Shown: piece by piece, positions 26,956 through 64,000 of the stretch
Layout: each line of letters opens with the position of its first letter
Position numbering within the stretch: position 1 is the first letter of the stretch
DNA from: Maylandia zebra
Lineage: Eukaryota > Chordata > Actinopteri > Cichliformes > Cichlidae
Length of the DNA: 64,000 bases
NCBI RefSeq assembly: GCF_041146795.1
Contig: NC_135169.1
Location: 7,770,264-7,834,263, forward strand
Direction of reading: 5' to 3'
Program-made: the position numbers and the translations under genes
The notes under the pieces: model-generated
The model's input: the letters and a program-made list of their open reading frames with translations, nothing else
Told to the model about the DNA's origin: nothing
Databases searched by the model: none

Positions 26956-28107
26956 GTCTTGATGCTTCCTTCATCCAGGTAAATAAAACCCCAAAATTGG
27001 ATTCTGTTCATCTGCCATGGGCTCCCCAGATTCACCCATTGTGGCCAATTTGTACATTGAGGAAGTGGAACAGAGGGCTTTGTTATCCAACCCTGGAACA
27101 CCACCAAGTCATTGGTTCAGGTATGTTTAACACCTGGGTGAAAATCAAATCTCAGGATGTCCCACAATTCACGGATCACATAAACTCCGTAGACGACACA
27201 TCAAATTCACCAGGGAGGATTTGAAAAGTGACAGGTTAGCCTTCTTAGACTGTGAGATTTCCATGAGTAATGGGGTAAAAAGCTGATGTGTCGGTATTTA
27301 ATGTTTCCTCTTAAACTCTGGCTAAGAGGATGGCACAATATAGAATGATCTCACCCGAACCCTTGGCTGATTGTGACCTACACCCATTTTCACACCTTGG
27401 CTTATGTGATTAGGTAGAGGATCATTAGGGGGTCCATTGTCCCTCTCTGGGGGGAACACTCCCACAGGGCTTATATCTGGGACTCTCCACCATTTGACCC
27501 TAGAACTGAAGAAGCTTCTCAGATGAGAGGTAAAATGTCTTCAAGCAACTTAAAGAATTCCAGACGCTTTTCTTTCCAAGCTCCTTAGACCACAATACAA
27601 AAGAGCCACCTCGTCAGGTCAAGACTCCACAGTCTATTTACACCTACAGGCCAGTGGACACTCTTTCAATAATGAGGATGTACACATCCTGGACATGGAG
27701 GAACGCTGGTTTGAGTGGGGAGTTAAGAAGGCCATTTACGTTAAAAGGGAGAGACCATCTCTGAATCGAGAACGGGGCCTAAAGGTACATGTTTCGCCAC
27801 CTTACAGTGCTGTGATTGTAGCCATTCCCCAACTCTCTGTGAATGGTACTCATGGTCATTGATCAGTGGTTGTTGATCAATGAGCTTTGATCAGTGGTTA
27901 TTATGTGCATATTAAAGATCAAGGAACTGACATCACAGCACATTGTTCGTTCAGTGGTGCTAGTTTCAGTTAATATGCAAATGTACTGTTTATAAGATTG
28001 GGGAAACCTGTAGTCAGATGAGACTGAAGAAGTCACTTGGATGAGTGACGAAACGTTTTTCACACTAAAAACGCTACGTCCAGATGAACAAAATCAACTT
28101 TTGGGGA
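26956..28107 (+). mobile_element. Penelope-like retroelement, truncated, with GIY-YIG tail
   Basis: Flanked by 13-bp near-identical duplications (TTTACAAGGAATC at 26943, TTTACAAAGAATC at 28108); the paralogous gene B flank lacks the insert. RT motifs: GSPDSPIVANLYIEEVEQRA across a frameshift near 27010-27080 (usually GSPxSPIVANLYME), then FTREDLKSDRLAFLDCEISM. After an inserted block, the endonuclease-domain C-part reads SFNNEDVHILDMEERWFEWG and VKKAIYVKRERPSLNRERGL. The 3' part has the terminal repeat with ACTTGGATGAGTGACGAAAC at 28036-28055. N-terminal RT and most of the GIY-YIG core are missing. Confidence 0.85.
27345..27590 (+). repeat. Second Penelope-type block inside the Penelope element
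   Basis: Interrupts coding sequence between KRMAQY-like and SSGQDSTVYLHL-like residues. It is the reverse complement counterpart of 290-690 (GTGATTAGGTAGAGGATCAT; GAAGAAGCTTCTCAGATGAG). Confidence 0.6.
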
Positions 28108-28241
28108 TTTACAAAGAATCATTTAGAACAGTTTAAACATCAACTGTTTGAATCCATTAATCTGGAAATGTGTTTCTGAGTAAACTATCTGTTCAACAGT
28201 CAGATTATTTCTCTAACAGAAAGATGCTCTTTACACTCAAC

Positions 28242-57401
<29,160 letters not shown>

Positions 57402-57834
57402 CTGCAGAGGAAACACAAATCATTCATGTGCACATCAACTGAAACCCTCCTTTCCATCGTGTTGTCCAAATATCAGCTGCTTCTTTCCTGCTTCATTTCA
57501 GTGTCAGCTGAACACAGCAAGTCACTGACAGTTGCCTCAAGGAGCTTAGTTAGTCAGTTATTTTATAGATTATTTTTCTATCAAATATCAGGTAAATATA
57601 AGTCTATACATTGCTTAGAAGTGATTTTGAAGCATTGTTTTCATCCGCATTCGTCTTTGATTCTGTAAAATCCAGGACACTGATGTAGAATCATCATCTA
57701 TGTGAAACAAGCTATGTGAATTCTCCCTTTAAGTTCACCTTCTCTGTAATCCAGCCATATTCTAAATAAGACATGTCTTATTTTATGTCTGCAGATCATT
57801 TGTGTGTGTGTTTCATTTGACAAATGTGTTTGTA
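57402..57834. other. Intron or upstream sequence, nothing recognised
   Basis: Short plus-strand ORFs only; no exon pattern. Confidence 0.35.
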
Positions 57835-57965
57835 GGTTCTCAGTGATCCAGGTCATTGTAGTCTAAGGAGGTTAGAAAGAAAGTGACTGCATTCTTTCAG
57901 TTTCTGGAAGATATTTCATCCAAGAAGCTTCTTCAGTTCAAAAACCAAATGGTGGAGAGTGTCAG
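57835..57965 (-). repeat. Penelope-type terminal repeat fragment
   Basis: Diverged copy of 290-420: GGTTCTCAGTGATCCAGGTC, TTTCATCCAAGAAGCTTCTT, CAAATGGTGGAGAGTG. Confidence 0.6.
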
Positions 57966-57969
57966 ATAT

Positions 57970-59244
57970 TTAAATGACATTGGTTTTAGCAACCATAAGT
58001 CAGTCTCTTTTAATATATCTCTCAACTCAGTCTCTTCCCCAAGGTTTTATTAGGCACAAACACTTTATTGATGACTATTGTTTTCTTCTCTTTTTAATTT
58101 TAAAGCTTACTCTGATGATTTTGAGCTCCCTGTTAACTCTTGTAAATAACACTGTCTTGCCATTGTCAATCAGGTTGCTCTTTTCAAAACTAGGCATTGC
58201 TCTGTTAGTTCCTGCACACTCTGGTAAAATCGAACTCGTGGTCTTTGACGCTCCTGTCAAAAAGCAGGGCATTTGTGGAACTCCACTGGTCTGTTTGTCC
58301 ATTGTGAATTCTTTAAAGAACGTTTTCACTTATACAATAAGTCAGTGAAAGAGACTAGATTTTAATAATCTTATAAAGAATACGAATAACCCAAGAATTA
58401 TATTTGATACCATTTCTCCTACAACTCTGCATGCTGTGTTACTTTCTGATGAAGATTGTAATACGTTTCTCAATCACTTTCTCAAAAATAAATATATCGA
58501 AAATCTTAAAGGTATAAATACTATAGCGATCCATGAGCACAGTCAGGTCAGAAGTGGTTCCAGAGCTTAAAGACAGTTTTAGCTCTCTGCCCTGCCTTTT
58601 ATCATAATATAAGAGAGAAAAAGAGGTATTTTTAATGATGTTGGGTGTACTCACTTTTTCATGAAAGTTTCCATCAGCAAACTAGAAAAACTACAAACTG
58701 CATGGGGCATAGTTTCAGTTGGCAGCACAATGATCTTTGTGAAGCACCAACGGTAACAATACCTTATTTAACAGACCTGTATAAAGACTAACACATATCA
58801 GGAGGTTGAATTACACATTAATTCAGATCATAAATCAGATTTATTTTATGTAAAGTGAATAAATGTCTCACTTCCTGTTCTGCTCCATAAGCTTAATCAG
58901 TGTATGTGATGCCTGAATCATCAGCTGTCAGAAGAGGAATGTTTAACTGAACACTTCCTCATGTCTGAGTGTGTCACGCTATGTGTTTGCGAACATTAAG
59001 CAGGTTTTTAAAACTTTAAGGAGTCTCCAGCTAATGCAGAAAAAATGTCCCTCCCAATAAACAAACTCCCAATAAATCAACTAAGAGCTTTTCACTAATT
59101 TAAATGCATCTTTTTACTGTCTGTGTACAAACTGAGCTTTGACTCTCACTTCACACTAGATTTAACTGTGTGTTGGTGAGGATGTAGAGCACACAGTGTG
59201 TAGATGACACTCAGAGTTTTAATGAAGCCACTCAGGAGTGACAA
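57970..59244. other. No recognisable gene
   Basis: ORFs at 57974-58348 (plus) and 58439-58654 (minus) match nothing known to me and lack splice or repeat support. Confidence 0.35.
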
Positions 59245-59545
59245 AATGATCAGTTGTCATTAACTAATGGTCTTTGATCAGCAGTTGATGATCAACGGTC
59301 ATGACCATTTGCGTATTAATGATCAAGGAACTGACCTCACAACCCATTGTTCATTCAGAGCTGCTAGTTTCAGTCATTATGCAAATGTACTGTTCATAAA
59401 TATGGGGAAACCTGCAGTCAGATGAGACTGAAGAAGCCACTTGGATGAGTGACAAAACATTTCTCCCACTGAAAACTCTACATCCAGATGAACAGAATAA
59501 ACTTTTGTGATTTACTTACCTGGATGATTGAGCATGCAACAAGAC
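59245..59545 (+). repeat. Penelope-like terminal repeat
   Basis: Matches 27845-28110: CAAGGAACTGACCTCACAAC, CAGTCAGATGAGACTGAAGA, TTGGATGAGTGACAAAACAT and the end ACCTGGATGATTGAGCATGC. Confidence 0.78.
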
Positions 59546-59589
59546 ATTTGAACTAACTGTGAAGCAGTTTGATGAACAAACACATCATT

Positions 59590-60235
59590 TTTTCACACAC
59601 ACACTCTCTGAATCACACCTGAACAATGAGGCTGTGCAGCATTGTTGTGTCATACCTACCCTGGAGATAAACTCCTCATAAAAATATGCCGTCTGACTGC
59701 TCAGACTGAGTCTAAGTCAGAGTAAAGTTCACATGTTGACGTGTGAAGACATGAAACATTGCTGTATTTGCTAGTGTGAACACGCTAATCACATCTCAGC
59801 TCTGACAAAGCCACACTATTAGCTTTATATGGAATATGGACATTTCTACTGCAAAGCTTCAAATGTTCACCAATCTCATTTTCTAGATACAGTCTACTAG
59901 ATCTAGTCACACTACCTATCTTTGCCTGTACAGTAAAGACTGAAAGCAGAGCTGACTTCAACCACCCAATCAATGAGCAGCATAAACACCTAAACTTTGA
60001 GAGAGATTCAAAGTCCCCTTCCTCAGTACAGGCTGAGGAGGGGGAGAGGCAGCAATCTTCCAATTCAATTTATTTATCAACCACAGGCTCAGAGAGAGTT
60101 TTAACTCATTTGAAAGCTTGATTATTTGCTTTCTCTACCGTTGCTGGAAAACCTCAGCTTGATAATGATATAATGCATGGCATTTAATCTATTATTTGAC
60201 TCAACTGCCCTTATTCAAAATTCAAAAGAAGCCAC
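59590..60235. other. Putative 5' region of gene A, otherwise unrecognised
   Basis: CACACCTGAACAATGAGGCT and GTCTGACTGCTCAGACTG blocks recur upstream of gene B near 11502 and 12166. No promoter element can be fixed. Confidence 0.35.
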
Positions 60236-61445
60236 CCACCACAATCCAGTGTGTTAATGTAAATGGACAGTCTTCTTCATACACTAAGGTCGATTATGGT
60301 GTTCCACAGGGTTCAGTGCTAGGACCAATTCTGTTTACATTATACATGCTTCCCTTAGGCCGCATCATTAGAAGACATAGCATAAATTTTCACTGCTATG
60401 CAGATGACAGCCAGCTCTATCTGTCCATGAAGCCAGATAACACACACCAATTAGTTAAACTGCGGGAATTTACACCATTTCATAACCATTTCATGCATAG
60501 TGGTCACTACAGTGAACAGCTACTCAAAGGCTGTTTTCTTGTGTTTGTGTCAGTGTTGATGGTAAACTGATGTGTCACTTCATACGGTCATGGACAATAT
60601 ATATATATTTTTTGTTCTATTGAAAGAAATTTAATGATGCATAGAGGAGAGGGGCTGAGAGTCATGAATAAGTTTCAACTTTTTTTCAATGCAATAGAGA
60701 GCAACAGAAGTTGTATTATCACATTAGTTTATGAAAAAAATTACATTTTTTTTTTATTTTCACACAGTGTGTATTATTTATTCATTTTTCAAATTCATAA
60801 GTCAAAAGGTATGTTGTCCACCTAAGTGGACATGTAAAAAACACTTTGAAAAGTACATGGTAAATGAAATGAAGTTCAAAAATCTTTTTTTCATGCCTAA
60901 AGATGTAAAATAATACTTGAGAAAAAGAACCCTGGTTGAAGTTGTCACAATTCATGCATGAAAGGGTTAACGACATAAAGACCTGGATGGCCTCTAATTT
61001 TCTGCTGTTAAATTCAGATCAAACTGAGGTTATTGTACTCGGCCCTGAAAATCTTAGAAATATGGTCTCTAAGCAGATTCTTACTCTGGATGGCATTACC
61101 TTGGCCTCCAGTAACACTGTGAGGAACCTTGGAGTCATTTTTGACCAGGACATGTCCTTCAACGCTCATATTAAACAAATATGTAAGACTGCTTTCTTCC
61201 ATTTGCGCAACATCTCTAAAGTTAGAAATATCCTGTCTCAGAGTGACGCTGAAAAACTAGTTCATGCATTTATTACTTCCAGGCTGGACGACTGTAATTC
61301 ATTATTATCAGAATGTCCAAAAAACTCGCTGAAAAGCCTTCAGCTAATCCAAAATGCTGCAGCAAGAGTCCTGACAGGGACTAGAAAGAGAGAGCAGATT
61401 TCTCCTGTTTTGGCTTCCCTTCATTGGCTTCCTGTTAAATCCAGA
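60236..61445 (+). pseudogene. L2 copy D, RT part, split by piggyBac-like element
   Basis: 60241-60475: [40 protein letters not shown]. 60970-61445: [60 protein letters not shown]. Ends at LPVKSRMD, so both ends are missing. Has Leu where copy B has a stop. Confidence 0.88.
60486..60966. mobile_element. piggyBac-like non-autonomous element
   Basis: Right end ...CATGCATGAAAGGG|TTAA; left end ATAA|CCATTTCATGCATAG. Terminal CC(A/C)TTTCATGCAT is inverted. The L2 target contains TTAA here (compare 47620, CTTTAAGACAT). No transposase. About 15 extra bp lie left of the terminus. Confidence 0.5.
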
Positions 61446-62090
61446 ATGGATTTTGCTCATAGGGAGTTCTATGACTGTTTTAAGGTATTTGTCTTTAATT
61501 TAGTTTTATATAATGAATTATAAGTGCACATCTCATACTGACACCATGTATTTTAAAAAGTACGTTTTTGTGCCTGAAGTTCAAGTTGTGTAGTTTTCTG
61601 ATTATAACCTAACAAATAAATAAATACATTTATGTGTATGACATGAAAAACCCAAAAAAGTATCTGATGATCTGAAACATGTAGGTGCGACAATTAGAAT
61701 CCAGGAAGGACGAAATACCTTTTCACATAACTGCATGACTGCATGATGAACAATCTGCATGTCTAAACCAGAAAATCAAGTCCAGTGTTTCTAGGGCTTG
61801 GATTTAAAGTTCTCAGTTCTGCCGATCTTTAGGAGACGATGTAGCTACAAACTTTAAAAAAAATTAATCTCGAGTTCATAATAATTCTATAATACAAAAT
61901 AATTCTTTCCAACAGTACCTGCTTCTAAAACACAAACACACTCACATTACAGCCTGAAGTGTGCAAAGAAAGTATACACCAACAACCCCTACAGTTCACA
62001 CAGATTATCTTATAACACACTAATGTGCATCAAAATACAGTTCTTCCTTATGATTAGAAACATTTGGATCATCATGTACACATATATGTA
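61446..62090. other. No recognisable gene
   Basis: AT-rich intergenic sequence. Confidence 0.4.
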
Positions 62091-63553
62091 TTATGTTGGG
62101 GAGTAACGGAATACCGCCTTTACATATTTAAAATACAAAATATGAGTATGTATTCCGTTACAGTTACCACTGAAAAAGGTAGTATTCAGAATACAGTTAC
62201 TTTGTTGAAATAAAGGGATTAGGCAGCTGTCTTTTCCTGTTTCACATGTTAAGTGTTGCCCTCTCTATTTTTGGTTTTCCACGCAGGTGAAAACCCAAAC
62301 AAAACACCCATTAAGAGGCTCTAATGCCTGTGTCTCAATCTTGCATCTCATAATGATGTGAAGAAATAATTTTAAAAATGATTTAATAAGAAGGCAATAG
62401 GCAGAGTGTTACAGGCATCGCCCTAAAGAATGTAGCCTCATGGGCAGTGTAGTCCGTGCAGGGAGAATGGCCTGCCATACCCGTTATGTGTCTGTGAGCG
62501 AGGAGGGAGAAAAAGAAGAGTGGAAAAGTCGAGTTATCACCGAGCAGAAACGGGAGCTGGAAGCATGTAAATATAATAATAACCACTGCAGCCAAAAAGA
62601 ATTCCTGACGAGCCCAGCTGTAAGTAAGCTGTTAGAATCAGAATCAGAAAGGGTTTTATTGCCAAATGTTGAGCAGGTTTACAACATTAGGAAATTGCTG
62701 CGGTGCTTCAGTGCAAACATACTAAGACCCGGCTGTACACTTTTTTTGTGTTTTCCTCCGAAACAATAAGTTCCATTGGAGCAGCCTTTCAATGCCTCTC
62801 TCTGTCTCTCGCAAGCAAAGTTGACCCAGACAACAAAGTAAAGCTAGTTTTTGGCTACGAGCCCGACACGGAACCAGGCGCATTAGCCAGAGGTCCCTTT
62901 GGAGCCACAGACCTGTTTTATATGCGTGCGGAATAGTTTTCTATACGAGATCGCTGCAAAAAGTGCAGCCTTACCTAATGTCCACCTACTGTTACTTATA
63001 TATCTTTTATATCAACCTCCTAAGACCTGAACTCTTCCACGGCATGCATTTTTCATTTCTTTTTGATATTTGGGCTGATTGGGGCCTAATGAATGTAAAA
63101 ACAAAGAATTACTAGATTTTCTTTTACCTTATTTTTGTTTTTAAGAAAAATAAGAGCCACATATGAGGATATTCATTTAAAATTTTGATAGAACAGTAGC
63201 AGTATAATGTCCTTGTAAGTGGATATCAGGCCCTTGTAGAGCAAAATTAGGTATTTTGGTCTAAATAACCCAAAATGTGATTTTCACACATGTGGACGCC
63301 AGGTCCTAACAGGTTAAGATTTAAAAATCTAGTTGGTATTGGAGAGTAACCTTCAGTAACAGTAATAAATCACACAGCAATAGTACATTCATGTAGTTGT
63401 AAAAAGAATGATAATATATTAAGTAATCCAAAGTATTCAGAATACGTTACTGTCATTGAGTAACGTAACGGAATCCGTTACAAAATACATTTTGGGGCAT
63501 GTATTCTGTAATCTGTAGTGGAATACGTTTTAAAAGTAACCTTCCCAACACTG
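62091..63553. mobile_element. hAT-like element, non-coding or decayed
   Basis: Left end TATGTTGGGGAGTAACGGAATA; right end is the complement of CAGTGTTGGGAAGGTTACTT. Subterminal GGAATAC/GTATTCC repeats, analogous to 39816-40841. ORFs at 62440-62936 are unrecognised; a LINE-tail-like AGAATCAGAAAGGGTTTTAT lies at 62640. No clear duplication. Confidence 0.55.
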
Positions 63554-64000
63554 ATTGTAACATATTACATCATCAACCAAAGATCAGAGCTGATGCCAAA
63601 CTGTGTGAGAGCAACAACAGGACATTTAATGTGAGATAATTGTGCAGTAAAAAGGAGAAAAGAGGAGAAAATGTTTGCTCCCTTTATAACAGAAACACTT
63701 TACTGAATGATCAGTGAGACTTACAGCAGTGACGCTGAGTCCTGGTTCTCCTCACAGATCCAAGAATTCGCAGAGTGGAGCTAAAGACTTCACCTGACTT
63801 CACTTCACCTGCAAACACTGACACATCGACTGCCAGGACTTCCTGTCCAGCAAAGCAGGCTCCACCTCACATTTTAAAACCTGAATGTTGACTTCTTGGA
63901 ACAAACTGGTTTGATCTGCTTGATCTGTTTTCCTGCAATGTGAAACCTATAAAGTTAACTTGTGGTCGCACATTGTGAACCCAATATGATAACCTTATTA
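63554..64000 (-). promoter_or_regulatory. Possible 5' non-coding exon of gene A
   Basis: On the minus strand, 63850 to 63725 ends CACTGCT|GTAAGTCTCAC, a strong donor, after GAAGTCAGGTGAAGTCTTTA. It could be an untranslated first exon, but there is no transcript evidence. The rest is unrecognised. Confidence 0.3.

Noticed and set aside
62440..62936. Two overlapping ORFs inside the hAT-like element as a transposase
   Set aside because: No hAT motifs (no BED finger, no TTDGWTS-like block) could be found.

Overview
This window is from a vertebrate, most likely a teleost fish. It has spliced genes with GT/AG introns, a FISNA-NACHT/LRR/B30.2 NLR of the large fish NLRC3-like family, and fish-type mobile elements (Rex1, Rex3, an R4/Dong type, an L2 with an esterase ORF1, L1, Penelope-like, Tc1, hAT, ISL2EU-like, tRNA-derived SINEs). 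A percomorph such as a cichlid fits, but the species cannot be fixed from the sequence alone. There is no prokaryotic architecture: no operons, CRISPR or RBS.

Two host genes are supported, both on the minus strand. Gene A (57401 down to 28242) is an NLR whose 15 coding exons can be placed base by base. Every junction has AG/GT signals and every phase matches, giving an uninterrupted 4,068-nt CDS (about 1,355 aa). The order is a short N-terminal exon, six small phase-2 modules, two linker exons, one large FISNA-NACHT exon (44704-46522), three 174-bp LRR exons, a 47-bp linker and a terminal PRY/SPRY (B30.2) exon. Gene B (10592 down to 6506) has a PYRIN-domain exon, a copy of the same 47-bp linker and a second B30.2 exon. 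The phases join perfectly to a 275-aa PYD-B30.2 protein without NACHT or LRRs. The B30.2 ends and 3' flanks of the two genes are duplicates. Both are innate-immune sensor or adaptor type proteins.

Nearly everything else is transposon-derived and sits in introns and intergenic DNA, often nested. Left end (1-6000): L2, LINE and R4/Dong fragments. 6000-12240: gene B with a dead Tc1 in its intron and a Rex3 fragment upstream. 13665-15268: a structurally complete Tc1 element with an intact 340-aa DD34E transposase. 17600-20310: R4 fragment, unclassified repeat, two SINEs. 20372-25300: an L2 fragment split by a 4.5-kb hAT, itself filled with an LTR piece, an L1 3' half and a retroviral solo LTR. 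26956-28107: a Penelope-like element with a GIY-YIG remnant. 30150-33165: a Rex1 split by an ISL2EU-like THAP/YqaJ element and a SINE. 34250-35760: Rex3. 38790-41490: an L1 split by a 1,026-bp hAT. 41766-43673 and 46636-51680: two closely similar L2 copies, the second nearly full length, with one nonsense codon and a 578-bp solo LTR in ORF1. 53680-54975: another LINE. 60236-61445: an L2 split by a piggyBac-like element. 62091-63553: a second hAT-like element.

The most interesting signals are the compact PYD-B30.2 gene, the fully reconstructable NLR with its phase-2 N-terminal module array, several short near-perfect fold-back palindromes, the Penelope termini with hammerhead-like sequence, and the nested insertions readable from their target-site duplications.
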